64,000 nucleotides of DNA from Pelagerythrobacter marensis (GTDB lineage: Bacteria > Pseudomonadota > Alphaproteobacteria > Sphingomonadales > Sphingomonadaceae), in the NCBI RefSeq assembly GCF_001028625.1, contig NZ_CP011805.1:2217001-2281000 (forward strand). The letters are read 5' to 3'. The position numbers and the translations under genes are program-made. Under the pieces are notes generated by a model, which saw nothing but the letters and a program-made list of their open reading frames with translations, was not told where the DNA came from and ran no database searches. Shown here in pieces: positions 52,815 to 62,900 of the stretch (position 1 is its first letter; each line of letters begins with the position of its first letter).

Positions 52815-53735
52815 TCAGACCTGCCGCGCGCGCAAGGCAATGATCATTCCGCCCAGGCCCAGGACGGCACCGGCCACTGCCAGCGTGGACCAGGCATAGC
52901 CTTCCACCAGCGTCGAAATGAACATGGCGACCACGATTACCAGCACGCCGTTGTAAGCCGCCCTGCCCGCACCGATCTGCCGCACGATCGTGTAGTACAG
53001 CGGAAAGGTCACCACCGACCCGGCAATGGCAAGCCAGGCCGTACCGAACCAGAATGCCGACGTTACCGGGATCACCGGCGGCCCCGTCATGCTCCAGGCA
53101 AAGGCGATATCGAAGCCCGTGCCGTAAAGCATCGACCATGCCAGGAGGCTTGCCATCGGCAGGGCCCGGCCCGTCTCATTGGCCTGGATCACGTTGGCGA
53201 TCGAAGCGGACAGAATACCGCCAATGGCCAGCGCTACGCCCAGCAGGACGCTGCCGCCCAGCGGCGACAGACGCGCTTCGTGCAGCAGCAACAGCCCGAT
53301 GCCGACAATTGCGATTGCACTGCCGGTCAGAAACCGGGGGGTCACCTTCTGTCCCAGCAGCCAGCGACCGAAGAGCGCATTGGGCACCATCAACATGCCG
53401 AACATGACCGCGACGACGCCCGAGGTCAGGTGAAGCTCCGCCCGATAGACGAAATTGAAATTGCCGCAGAACTGCGTCAGCCCGACAGCGAGCGCAAGCA
53501 GGTGCCCGGCCCTGCCAATGGCAAGCGAACGGCGCATCGCCAATGCGACGATGAACATCGCCGGGGTCGCGAGGGCAAAGCGATAGGCGACCGACCAGCT
53601 AGGGGGAACGTCATGAATCTGCCCGGTGATGACATACCAGGTGGAACCCCAGATCAGGGCAACGATCAGAAACGGCAGCGCGATCCGCAGGCGCAGCAGC
53701 GCGTGTCGGCGCGCGCTACCCGCTGCCTCGCTCAC
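52815..53735 (-). CDS. EamA/DMT family transporter
   Basis: 306 residues with a GTG start at 53735 that overlaps the ltaE stop (GTGA). The longer frame from 53822 lies inside ltaE and is rejected. Ten hydrophobic segments in two repeats; ALIWGSTWYVITGQ is the EamA signature in helix 1. Family members export amino acids and other metabolites. Coupling to threonine aldolase suggests an amino-acid-related substrate (inference). Confidence 0.88.
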   Translation of the reverse strand: MSEAAGSARRHALLRLRIALPFLIVALIWGSTWYVITGQIHDVPPSWSVAYRFALATPAMFIVALAMRRSLAIGRAGHLLALAVGLTQFCGNFNFVYRAELHLTSGVVAVMFGMLMVPNALFGRWLLGQKVTPRFLTGSAIAIVGIGLLLLHEARLSPLGGSVLLGVALAIGGILSASIANVIQANETGRALPMASLLAWSMLYGTGFDIAFAWSMTGPPVIPVTSAFWFGTAWLAIAGSVVTFPLYYTIVRQIGAGRAAYNGVLVIVVAMFISTLVEGYAWSTLAVAGAVLGLGGMIIALRARQV

Positions 53736-54727
53736 AGGCCGGATATCGCACGTGCGAGCGCGGCGACAGCGCCGGGATCGTTGTTCCAGGCGGTTACGAA
53801 CCGGCCCGCTTCTGCTCCCCAATCGTAGAATCCGAAACCCTGCGCGCGCAGTGCCGAGCGTTCTTCAGGCGACAGGCGAACGAACAGCTCGTTCGCCTCG
53901 ACCGGGTGCATCAGCCGCTCTCCGCACGCTCCGGCAATCTCGGCGGCGGCTGCATTGGCCGCGCGCGCGTTTTCCAGCCAGAGATCCCCCTCGGCCATGG
54001 CCAGCACCTGCGCGGCGAGGAAGCGGCCCTTCGACTGCAAATGTCCCGCGCGTTTGCGCCGATAGCGGGCCAGATCGGCGGCGGCGGGATCGAAGAAGAC
54101 CACGGCCTCCGCACTCATCCCCCCGTTCTTGATGCACCCGAAACTCAGAACGTCGGCCGGCCCCGCAGCCTGTGCCGCGGAACAGCCGAGAAAGGCAGCC
54201 GCATTGGCGAAACGCGCACCGTCAACGTGCAGGCCCAGCCCACGCTCGCGTGCCAGGCTGCCAATCGCAGCCAGTTCTCCAGGGCGATAGCATCGTCCGT
54301 ACTCGCTCGCCTGAGTGATCGAAATCGCATGCGGCTGGACCTGGTGGACGTCGTCCCGAATCGGATCGATGACCTCGCGGATCGTACCGGGGTCCAGCTT
54401 CGCCCCGTCCCCGCCGGCAAGCATCAGCTTGGCACCGTGCAGATAGAATCCCGGCGCGCCGCCTTCGTCCATCTCGATATGAGCTTCGTGATGGCAGACC
54501 ACCGCGCCATGCGGCTGCACCAGCGTTGCCAGCGCGAGGCAATTGGCAGCAGTGCCGGTCGCAACCCAGATCGCGGCACATTCGCGTCCGAACAGGTCGC
54601 CGAAGGCATCATCCAGCCGCCGCGACAGTCCATCGCCGTCGTACGGTGCATCGGCCGCGTCGGCGGCCTGCATGGCTGCCCATACACGGGGGTGGACGGC
54701 GGCGGCATTGTCGGAAAGAAACTGCAT
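53732..54727 (-). CDS. ltaE: Low-specificity L-threonine aldolase-like PLP enzyme
   Basis: 331 residues of PLP fold type I. Conserved pieces are the N-terminal SDNAAAVHP, WVATGTAANCLAL, HHEAHIEMDEGGAP, LHVDGARFANAAAFL and the PLP-lysine region SFGCIKNGGMSAEAV. It cleaves L-threonine and related beta-hydroxy amino acids to glycine and an aldehyde. It is followed by a coupled DMT exporter gene. Confidence 0.9.
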   Translation of the reverse strand: MQFLSDNAAAVHPRVWAAMQAADAADAPYDGDGLSRRLDDAFGDLFGRECAAIWVATGTAANCLALATLVQPHGAVVCHHEAHIEMDEGGAPGFYLHGAKLMLAGGDGAKLDPGTIREVIDPIRDDVHQVQPHAISITQASEYGRCYRPGELAAIGSLARERGLGLHVDGARFANAAAFLGCSAAQAAGPADVLSFGCIKNGGMSAEAVVFFDPAAADLARYRRKRAGHLQSKGRFLAAQVLAMAEGDLWLENARAANAAAAEIAGACGERLMHPVEANELFVRLSPEERSALRAQGFGFYDWGAEAGRFVTAWNNDPGAVAALARAISGL

Positions 54728-54778
54728 CGCGGAACGCGTCTAACCACCGCAGCGTTTAGCGCAAGAAGGAGCGCACCC

Positions 54779-55099
54779 ATGACCGTCGAAGGCCTCGAAA
54801 CCACACGTCACCCCGGACCGGGCGAGGAGCCGGTGCACGGCGAATATCGGGCTCACGTGCCCGGCACCGATCATATCGGGCGCTTGACCTGGAAGGCGCG
54901 CGGTAATGCGCGGATTGCCGATCACACCCTTGTTCCGTCGGAAATTGGGGGCCGCGGTGTTGCCGCAGCGTTGGTGAAAGCGTTGATCGCCGACGCGCGC
55001 GAGCAAGGCTTCACGATCGTGCCGCAATGTTCCTATGTCGAGGCGCAGTTTCGCCGCCACCCGGAATGGAGCGATCTTCTCGCGCCCACGCCATCCTGA
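54779..55099 (+). CDS. Small GNAT-like N-acetyltransferase (YidJ/NATD1 type)
   Basis: 106 residues from the ATG at 54779; AAGGAG lies 9 bp upstream, and the open frame continues far upstream only as a GC-rich artefact. ARIADHTLVPSEIGGRGVAA contains the acetyl-CoA-binding loop, and IVPQCSYVEAQFRRHPEW is the conserved C-terminal part of the one-domain GNAT group. The substrate is unknown. It stands alone between ltaE (divergent) and the PH-domain genes. Confidence 0.85.
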   Translation: MTVEGLETTRHPGPGEEPVHGEYRAHVPGTDHIGRLTWKARGNARIADHTLVPSEIGGRGVAAALVKALIADAREQGFTIVPQCSYVEAQFRRHPEWSDLLAPTPS

Positions 55100-55112
55100 C
55101 GCGAAGTTGGCG

Positions 55113-56648
55113 CTAGCCCAGCTGCGAGAAATCCTGCGTGCAAGTGCTGTCCAGGATTTCATCACGCAGCGTCTGGGCACGCGCCAGCGGAATGCCCGCG
55201 AGTTCCAGCGTGCCCCCGGCCAGGCCCAGATGCAACGTGGCATAGCCCCGTCGCCGCGCAATCGGCCCCTGGGCGATTTCCGCCGAATGCAGCTTCACCC
55301 GGCTGGCGACATCGGTCCGCGGCGCAAGCCAGCCCCTGCGGGCGTAAAGCCAGGTGCCATCTATTGCATGACGCTCGAACCGCCAGAGACGCCATTGCCA
55401 GAGGCTCAGAACCCCGCCCAGCACCAACGGCGCGAGCGCGAATAGCGGGCTCGCGGCCTCCGTAACCGTCAGCGAGGCGAAAACGGCAAAGGCGACAATC
55501 ACACCTATCGCGGCTGCCAGCAGCGCGCTGTCAAAACGGTAGCGACCGCTTGCCCGGTGCCAGTCGAGCCCTTCGGTCGGCATCGCAAATCCGGCTGCCT
55601 GCGCGATAGGCGCCAGTTCATTCCAGCGTGCGAATGGCGCCACATCGTGGCTGGCCGCGCCTGCATCTTGTGCCAGGCTGACGAACTTAAGCCCGTGCCA
55701 CCCGAAGCGCCGGCGGATAAGGCCGGTGCGGAACTGGAGCGCCTGAACCCTGTGCGCCGGCATGACCACGTCGGTCCGGGTCAGCAATCCGCGGCGGCGG
55801 CGAAAGCCCTTGTCGGTCCGGTCGAGCACGAAACCCCATTCGCGCAGCACGGTACGGATAAGCCCCGTGGTAACGCCGAGCGCGATGAACGAGGCCACCG
55901 CCAGCGCGCCGCCCACGATCTTCGCCGTCGACCCGAGGCCGGAGAGCCACGATCCCGGACCGGCCAGCCTCTCCTCCCACCGGTCGAAGTCCCAGATGTC
56001 GAACGGCAGGAGGAAATCGAGCTGCTGCGCCGCGCCGGCAACTATTGCGACGACCGCGAGCGAGAATTCGAACACTCCGAAGGTGAATATCCTGCGCGGC
56101 CCCATCGCGAACAGGGGCCGCGCGTCAGTCGCCGCTTCGCCCTGCGGCACCTCGTCAGGGGTACTTTCACTCTCTTTGCGCGAGCGGACCACTTCGCGCA
56201 GGCGTTCGCCCTCAACCTCCCGCACGAACGACAGCTTCAGCTCGTCCTTGCCGCCGGCCCCGGTTTCGAAACGCACTTCGACCAGGCCGAACATGCGCGC
56301 CAGCAAACCCTGTTCGAGGCTGACGTCCTGGATGCGTTCGTACGGCACGGAGCGCGCCGCCCGGCTCAGGACCCCGCTCTCGACCCGAATATCCTGTTCA
56401 CCGATGCGATAGGTCAGGCGCCGCCATTGCAGCCAGACAACCGCCAGCGTCGCGCCCAGAATCAGGAAGGCGAGCGGGACGATGGCGAGCAGCCACGCCC
56501 CCTGGTCGCGCAGAACGAAAGCGGCAGCAATAAGGGCTGGAACAGTCTGCCGCATCCCGGTGGCGGCATGGAGGGCAAGGCCCACAGGCTCCGTTCGCTG
56601 TTCGCGTCCGTCGTCCGGTTCGCTGTCTGCCAGCTCGGCCATCGTCAC
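55113..56648 (-). CDS. Membrane protein with bacterial PH domains (YdbT-like)
   Basis: 511 residues: two leading hydrophobic helices (about 30-75), a bPH2 domain (RIGEQDIRVESGVLSRAARS, VPYERIQDVSLEQGLLARMF), a second pair of helices (200-285), another PH repeat (RRRRGLLTRTDVVMPAHRVQ), two more helices and a third PH-like segment (LYARRGWLAPRTDVASRVKL). This is the DUF304/YdbT pattern. The start overlaps the stop of the smaller YdbS-like gene, so the two form a coupled pair; their function in the envelope is not known. Confidence 0.88.
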   Translation of the reverse strand: MTMAELADSEPDDGREQRTEPVGLALHAATGMRQTVPALIAAAFVLRDQGAWLLAIVPLAFLILGATLAVVWLQWRRLTYRIGEQDIRVESGVLSRAARSVPYERIQDVSLEQGLLARMFGLVEVRFETGAGGKDELKLSFVREVEGERLREVVRSRKESESTPDEVPQGEAATDARPLFAMGPRRIFTFGVFEFSLAVVAIVAGAAQQLDFLLPFDIWDFDRWEERLAGPGSWLSGLGSTAKIVGGALAVASFIALGVTTGLIRTVLREWGFVLDRTDKGFRRRRGLLTRTDVVMPAHRVQALQFRTGLIRRRFGWHGLKFVSLAQDAGAASHDVAPFARWNELAPIAQAAGFAMPTEGLDWHRASGRYRFDSALLAAAIGVIVAFAVFASLTVTEAASPLFALAPLVLGGVLSLWQWRLWRFERHAIDGTWLYARRGWLAPRTDVASRVKLHSAEIAQGPIARRRGYATLHLGLAGGTLELAGIPLARAQTLRDEILDSTCTQDFSQLG

Positions 56649-57112
56649 ATCGTGTCGCGCCGAATGCGCGCGCGGATCGTCTCGCGCATCGCACGCGCAT
56701 CGCCTTCGGCAAGGCCGGGCAGCGTCACCGAAGCATTATGATTGCCCGCGGTGTGCAAAGTGAGCGTGGCAAGGCCGTAAGCACGCTCCAGCGGCCCCTG
56801 ATCCACATCGATATGCTGAACCCTGCCGAACGGCACGATGGTATCCGAACGAAACAGGATGCCCCGCACGACCCGCAGCCGATCCTCGCCCATCATATAG
56901 CCGCGCGCCGCATAACGGCGAAGCGGCACACGTACGACGAGAAACGCAGCGACCAGCAGTACCGGCACGATAAAGGCACCTGTGGGCAGGAGATCGGCCA
57001 TTTCGAGCACGAACGCACCGATCGCAAACGGCGCCGCCACCACCAGAGCCATGATGCGCATGACCTTGACATGATTGGGGTGCAGCGCGGTTAGCTCTTC
57101 GCTCTCTTCCAT
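56645..57112 (-). CDS. Membrane protein with bacterial PH domain (YdbS-like)
   Basis: 155 residues: two membrane helices (about 20-65) and a single bPH2 domain (MMGEDRLRVVRGILFRSDTI, VPFGRVQHIDVDQGPLERAY, LTLHTAGNHNASVTLPGL). The partner is the larger PH-domain protein, with a 4-bp overlap. No regulatory motif is visible in the 155-bp region upstream. Confidence 0.88.
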   Translation of the reverse strand: MEESEELTALHPNHVKVMRIMALVVAAPFAIGAFVLEMADLLPTGAFIVPVLLVAAFLVVRVPLRRYAARGYMMGEDRLRVVRGILFRSDTIVPFGRVQHIDVDQGPLERAYGLATLTLHTAGNHNASVTLPGLAEGDARAMRETIRARIRRDTM

Positions 57113-57267
57113 AGTGCATTACATGGATAAGACGGTCGCGAAGGGCAAGGGACTGTTTTTGTGCCAGGTCAGACATCGAGCCGAACGACGTTTCCCATGT
57201 CGAGGTCGAAGGGGGCCAGCGAAAGGCGGCTTATCCCGAAGGACCGTCTTCTTCGCAGCAGATAGCA

Positions 57268-58008
57268 TCAGGCGTTCGCGCCGTTATCGACGAGGATCGA
57301 TGTGCCGGTCACCGCACCTGCCTCGGGCGAGGCAAGATAGGCCACGGCAGCGGCGACATCGTCGGGCACGGCGAAGCGCTTCAGCGCGGTTCGTGCGATC
57401 TGTGGGGCGGAATGTTCGCCCGCCGCGGGGTTCATGTCTGTGTCGGTCGATCCGGGGTGGACCGTGTTGACCGTAATTTCGCGCTCGGCAAGATCTCGCG
57501 CGAGCGCCTGGTTCATCATGGTCAGGCCAGCCTTGCTGGCGGCATAGGCGGCCAAGCCGGGATCCGGTGCCTGAGTCGCCAGATTGCTGCCGATCCCGAT
57601 GATGCGCCCCCCTCTGCCCATATGCTTCAGCACCGCCTGAATCGCAACGAAAGGCGCGCGCAGATTGACCGCGATCGAGGTGTCGAAGTCGTCCAGAGTC
57701 AGCGACCCGACCGGTCCGACCGCGAATATCCCGGCGTTGTTCACGAGAATATCGATCCCGCCGAAAGCATCCGCCACCTGTTCGACCGCCGCGGTAACCG
57801 CGCCGGCATCGCGGTTATCCGCCCCGATCGCCAAAGCGCGCCGACCCGTTGCTTCGATCCCGCTCACGACCTCGGCAGCAGCGGCGGCCGATGTCGCATA
57901 AGTGATCGCCACATCTGCGCCTTCGCGTGCCAGTCGGCGCGCAATGGCCGCCCCGATTCCCCGGCTGCCACCTGTCACCAGCGCTCGCTTGCCATCCAGT
58001 CGTGTCAT
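57268..58008 (-). CDS. SDR family oxidoreductase (3-oxoacyl-ACP reductase-like)
   Basis: 246 residues from the ATG at 58008, chosen because GGAGGTG lies 6 bp upstream; a codon-4 earlier ATG is poorer. TGGSRGIG, NNAG, a Ser in GSNL and YAASK are the SDR catalytic set. C-terminal GTSILVDNGANA is typical. It is divergent to a TetR regulator and the ribosome-binding site lies within one arm of a long palindrome, so the regulator probably controls it. A quinone or carbonyl substrate is possible. Confidence 0.88.
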   Translation of the reverse strand: MTRLDGKRALVTGGSRGIGAAIARRLAREGADVAITYATSAAAAAEVVSGIEATGRRALAIGADNRDAGAVTAAVEQVADAFGGIDILVNNAGIFAVGPVGSLTLDDFDTSIAVNLRAPFVAIQAVLKHMGRGGRIIGIGSNLATQAPDPGLAAYAASKAGLTMMNQALARDLAEREITVNTVHPGSTDTDMNPAAGEHSAPQIARTALKRFAVPDDVAAAVAYLASPEAGAVTGTSILVDNGANA

Positions 58009-58010
58009 CT

Positions 58011-58052
58011 GCACCTCCATATATGTAGTGATTGATACAGATATGGAGGTGC
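58011..58052. promoter_or_regulatory. 42-bp palindrome between SDR and TetR genes
   Basis: Left arm GCACCTCCATATATGTA (58011-58027) and right arm TACAGATATGGAGGTGC (58036-58052) are complementary at 16 of 17 positions, with an 8-nt spacer GTGATTGA. It lies between the divergent SDR and TetR genes and includes the SDR ribosome-binding site. It is the likely TetR operator and may also form an mRNA hairpin. Confidence 0.75.
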
Positions 58053-58108
58053 TTGGCCCCGCTGGTCAATACCTTTATATAGCGGGCGTTATAAAAATGA
58101 GGTTTTCT

Positions 58109-58726
58109 ATGGCTGAACGCGGACGGCCGCGCGGTTTCGACCGTACCGAGGCACTCGAACGGGCAATGGATCTGTTCTGGCGCGAGACATACGAGGGCGC
58201 GTCCCTCGCGGATCTGACCGGCGCAATGGGTATCGCCGCCCCGAGCCTCTACGCCGCCTTCGGCAGCAAGGAGCAGTTGTTTCGCGAGGTGGTGGAGCAT
58301 TACGCAAACACTCAGGACTGCGGGATCTGGCAAACGCTGGACGAGGTCGACGATATACGTTCGGCGGTAGAGGGGTTTCTCCTCGCCACGGCTGACGCCT
58401 ATTCGACCGGCGAGACGCCGCCGGGATGCCTCATTGTCCTGGGCGCCCAGCATGGCCTGGACGACGGCAGCCCGGCTCGCCGCGAGCTGCGGGAACGGCG
58501 CAGGGACAATCGTCGCAGGCTTGCCGCACGGTTCGATCGCGCCATCGCCGAAGGGGCGCTGCCTGGCGATTTCCCGTCCCACGACGCAGCGGCATTCTAT
58601 CTCAGCGTGCAGACCGGCATGTCGTTGCTGGCGCGCGACGGCGCTGATCGCGCCTGCCTCAGGGCTGTGGCGCAGGGGGCCATGCTGGGCTGGGACCATT
58701 GGATCGAAGGTGCGCTGGGCGGCTGA
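58109..58726 (+). CDS. TetR/AcrR family transcriptional regulator
   Basis: 205 residues from the ATG at 58109, preceded by GAGG; an ATG four codons earlier (MRFS) is the alternative. The HTH runs from about residue 10 to 55 (FDRTEALERAMDLFWRETYE, GASLADLTGAMGIAAPSLYA, AFGSKEQLF). The C-terminal ligand-binding domain has PPGCLIVLGAQHG. Divergent from an SDR gene; likely represses it and itself through the palindrome at 58011-58052. Confidence 0.92.
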   Translation: MAERGRPRGFDRTEALERAMDLFWRETYEGASLADLTGAMGIAAPSLYAAFGSKEQLFREVVEHYANTQDCGIWQTLDEVDDIRSAVEGFLLATADAYSTGETPPGCLIVLGAQHGLDDGSPARRELRERRRDNRRRLAARFDRAIAEGALPGDFPSHDAAAFYLSVQTGMSLLARDGADRACLRAVAQGAMLGWDHWIEGALGG

Positions 58727-58784
58727 GAGGCGCCTGGCCATCGCTTCGTTGACAGCGTGGGACAACTGCGCCACGAAATGATGA

Positions 58785-59813
58785 ATGGCTCGCGGAAACA
58801 AGCGTTCGACAATCGTCGATGTCGCCAAGCTGGCGGAAGTCTCGCCCAAAAGCGTGTCCCGCGTGTTCAACAACGAACCGCACATTACCCCGGCACTGCG
58901 CAAGAAGGTTCTGCGCGCGGCGGAACAGCTCAACTACCATCCCAATGTTATGGCGCAGGGGCTGGTGCGGCGCCAATCCTACCTTATCGGACTGGTCTAT
59001 GAAAAGCCCAGCCCGAGCTATGTTGTCGAACTGCAGCGGGGTGCGCTGGAACGGCTGCATGGCGAACGCTACCGGCTGATCGTGCTGCCAGTCGAATCGG
59101 TCGGCGATCATCCGAAGGACGTGGTGGACACGATCCGTTCGGCTGCGCTTGACGGGGTCATTCTTGCCCCGCCCGCGGCCGACCACCCCGATGTGCTCGA
59201 CGGCTTGGTCCAGGCCCGCATTCCCTTCGCCCGCATCACCCCGCAATCGCGTGAAGGTCTCGGCCTGGCGACGACGATGGACGGCATCGCCGCGGCGCGC
59301 GAGATCGCCGAACACGTCATTGGCTATGGTCACAGGCGTATCGCGATTATCAAGGGCGACCCGGACCACCCGGTCAGCGCGCAGCGACTGATTGCCTATC
59401 GTGCAGCCTTTGAAGAAGCGGGAATCGAATATCTTCCCGAACTGGTCGAAGCGGGGGACTTCAGCTTCGAATCCGGTTACGAGGCGACCAAGCGGATCCT
59501 CTCGCGAAAATTGCGCCCGACCGCCATCCTCGCGCAGAACGATGACATGGCCGTGGGCGCAATTTCCGCCGCGCGTGAGCTTGGTTTCGAGGTTCCGGGC
59601 GACCTCAGTGTGGCGGGCTTCGACGACTCCGAAATCGCGCGCGTGGTCTGGCCGCGTCTGACCACGGTGCGCCAGCCGGTCGTGGAAATGGCCCATACCG
59701 CTGCGGACATGTTGATAAGGCAGCTCGCCGGCGAAGATCCGGGGCCGACCGTGGTTCACGCGCATAGCCTGATCGAACGACTGACCGTAGCGGCACCGCC
59801 AGCAGAGGCGTGA
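58785..59813 (+). CDS. LacI family transcriptional regulator
   Basis: 342 residues. The N-terminal HTH (STIVDVAKLAEVSPKSVSRV) and hinge (LNYHPNVMAQGLVRRQS) are followed by a periplasmic-binding-protein-like sugar domain (IGLVYEKPSPSYVVELQRGA, VAGFDDSEIARVVWPRLTTV). It is convergent with the TonB receptor gene and probably governs the receptor-GH3 pair through the operators at 63031 and 63093. The inducer is probably an oligosaccharide or glucose derivative (inference). Confidence 0.92.
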   Translation: MARGNKRSTIVDVAKLAEVSPKSVSRVFNNEPHITPALRKKVLRAAEQLNYHPNVMAQGLVRRQSYLIGLVYEKPSPSYVVELQRGALERLHGERYRLIVLPVESVGDHPKDVVDTIRSAALDGVILAPPAADHPDVLDGLVQARIPFARITPQSREGLGLATTMDGIAAAREIAEHVIGYGHRRIAIIKGDPDHPVSAQRLIAYRAAFEEAGIEYLPELVEAGDFSFESGYEATKRILSRKLRPTAILAQNDDMAVGAISAARELGFEVPGDLSVAGFDDSEIARVVWPRLTTVRQPVVEMAHTAADMLIRQLAGEDPGPTVVHAHSLIERLTVAAPPAEA

Positions 59814-59853
59814 ACCTGGCCCGCTTAGCTGTAGGCTGGGGCGGGAAAGGGCA

Positions 59854-59885
59854 ATGGCGGCCGTTGCTGTGGCAAGGGCCGCCAT
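59854..59885. terminator. Bidirectional terminator between lacI-type gene and TonB receptor
   Basis: A perfect 9-bp stem ATGGCGGCC/GGCCGCCAT enclosing a further TTGC/GCAA pair, followed by CACGTTTT on the plus strand and TTGCCCTTT on the minus strand. The two flanking genes converge here. Confidence 0.65.
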
Positions 59886-59909
59886 CACGTTTTCGGAATC
59901 GCGCGAGTA

Positions 59910-62900
59910 TCAGAAGGTGAATTTGACCCCGCCGTAGATCCGCCGCGAGCCGGATTGATAGCGGAAGGGCAATTCCGGGAACTGCAGATAGACGCTGGAG
60001 TTCGCCTTGGTGATATTGATTGCCTCGGCAAAAACCTCGAAGTTGTCGGTCAGCTGGTAACTGATCTGACCGTCGAGCTGGCCGTAGGATTTCTGATAGA
60101 TCCCCATCGTCCGCGTGACCGACCCGTCGGCAAAGCTGAAATTGCCCATGTATTGCTTCGAACGCCAGCTGTACGATGCGCGTGCGGCAAAGCCCGAGTG
60201 TTCGAAGTAGACCTGACCGTTGGCCGAATGCTTCGACACCCCGGGCAGGGGCAGCTTGTCGTCGAAATCGGTGCTGAAGTCGGTTTCGGTGTCCGAGAAT
60301 GTGTAGTTCGCGGTGAAGCCCAGACCGAAATCGAACGCATATTGCGCCGCCAGCTCCAGGCCCCTGACCCGTCCCCCGGAACCGTTAGCCGGCTGGGACA
60401 CCGGCCCCATGCGCCCGCCGCCCTGATCGTTGACGAAGACCGTCACGGTTTCGTTGACGATGAAGCTGTCCACTTCCTTCCAGAACAGCCCTGCCGAAAG
60501 CAGTCCCTGATCGCCGAAATAGTGTTCGAAGCCCAGATCGAACTGATAGGCGCGGAACGGATCGAGCTCTGCATTGCCGCGCTTGCCGTTGGTGAACTTG
60601 AACAGGTCGTCCGCCGGGTCGCGGGTGAACGTGGTGGAGAACCCTTCGCCCAGCGAAACCAGCGGCTGGCGGGCGACAACCCGCGCAGCGGAGAAGCGAA
60701 CCTTGCTGCCTTCCGCCACGTCGAACACCGCGTTCGCGCTCGGCAGGAAATCGGTATAACTGCGGACGACGGTATTGGTCGTATAATCGCGCAGCACACC
60801 ATTCCAGCTGTCCGTGCCCCAATAGCTGGGATCGGCATTGGCTGGCTGGTTCTGGTCCACCGTAAGGTTGGTGTTGACCACCCGCAGACCCACGTTGACG
60901 TGGTAGGAATCGTCCGGCCCGCCCAGGTCGGCCATGAGATAGCCAGACTTGGTCTCCTCCTTCACCCGGTAGCTTTGCAGCGGATCTTCGAAGAAGGTGA
61001 AGGACGTATCCGGATAGAGCGCCTGAATCCATTCGAGGGCGTTCGTCATTTGCGAACGATCGGCAACCAGCACCGTATCGCCCTGTATCCGGCCGCCGCC
61101 GGCGAAGTTGCGGATCGCTTCCATCCGCTCGGGATTGCTCACCAGGGTTTGATACGGCGTGATCAGTGCCGGCGAATTGCCGAAGCGGGTACAGCCGGCA
61201 AATGCCGCGGGCTTGTTGGGTTCGGGCAAGTCGCAAATCTTGTAGCCGATCGCCCCGTCCTGGAAATAGCCATAGGGCGTCCAGTTGTAGGAATAACCGT
61301 CCACACGCTCATCTTCGGGAATCGCGGTGGCGTCGAGCTCACCCTTGCCGCTGTAATCGGCGAGATAGCGGCCCGAGACGAAATCGACCGTGCGCTGGCC
61401 ATAGCGGAAGCCCGCGCTGAGGGTGATCGTGTCTTCGAAACCGTCGGCGACATCATAAGCGAAATCGCCGCGGATCGAATGGCCATCGATGTCGGAACGA
61501 TCGCCGAAAGCCCAGTGCGATTTGAAGAAGCCGTAATCGGGATTGCTGAACAGATCCTGCGGGCTGCCGGGCGCTATACCGAAGCTGGGGAAATCGCCGT
61601 TGGTATAAGTGAAATCGAATGTCGGGGGGGCGTCTGCATTCGGCGTGAAGCCGGGTTGCGGCCCCGAGGTGCCCGGCCCGCGCACGCCATAGGCAGTATA
61701 CCGCACGTCATTGTTGGCCACTTCGCGCTTCATGCTCGACGATGCATAGTTGGCCATGACAGATGCGCGGAAATTGGTGTCGTTGTCCCATTCCAGCGCG
61801 AACTGCACATTGTCCGCCTTGATGTTGGACACGTCGACGAACGAAATCGCCTCGGCAGACTGGGCGCGCACCGTGCCCTGGGTCAGGACGCCGTTTTCGT
61901 TGATCGAATAGTCGCCCACCAGGCCCTGCGATTCGCCCTGGCCGAAGGGAAATTTGACCGAAGCTTCGCGCGTATCGATCTTCATGTCCGAATGGAAATA
62001 CTGCGCGCTGACTTCCAGCGTATCGGTCGGGCGATAAGTAATCCCCAGCGATGCACCCCAACGCCGGCGATACTGGTCGCGATCGGTGACGTATCGATAT
62101 TCGGGCGCGTAATAGTTGGTCGGCACGGTCGCCGTGTCTCGCCGCCCCTCGTCAAATGCCCAGTTGCCGCGATTGTCACCGCCCAGCACGTTGACGTGGT
62201 TGTTGGTCTTTTCATAACTGAAGGAGGCGATAACGCCGAGCCGGTCATTGAAATTATAACCAATGACGGCCGCACCCGCCGGCTCCCAGCCCGCGATTTC
62301 GCTGCCCTTGCTCATCTTCGCGTTGCCCGCCAGCGTCAGGCCGGACTTCAGATCGAGCGGATTGCGCGTCTTGAGATTGACGATGCCGCCGAGCCCGCCT
62401 TCAAGCAGCGAGGCATTGGGCGATTTGAACACTTCGATCCCGCCGATCAGCTCGGAAGGCACGCCTTCGAGACTGTCGTAGCGGTTATAGTTTCCCTCGC
62501 CGACCTTGTAGACTTCCAGGCCACTGACGAAGAGCTCGCCATTCAGCAGCGTGACGTTCTGCTCCAGCCCGCGAATGCGCACTTTGGAGCCCTGGCCGTT
62601 TTCGCGGTCGATCTGGATGCCGGGCAGGCGCTGCAGCGATTCGGCCACGTTCTGGTCGGGGAACTTGCCAATATCCTCTGCCGTGACCGATTCGATGATC
62701 AGGTTCGATTCGCGCTTGGCGTTCAGCGCGCTTTCCAGCGAAGCCCTGAAGCCGGTGACGACGATAACGTTCTCGCCCGCTTCCTCGCTTACCGCCTGTC
62801 CCGTGTCGGTCGCATCCTGCGCCTGCGCGAACGCCGGTGCGGAACCGGCCCCCAATGCCAGTACCGATGCGGCGGCCAGGAACGTCGACCGGTTGCGTAA

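Noticed and set aside
53906..54778. Long plus-strand extension upstream of the GNAT gene
   Set aside because: Antisense to ltaE; the ribosome-binding site and homology place the start at 54779.
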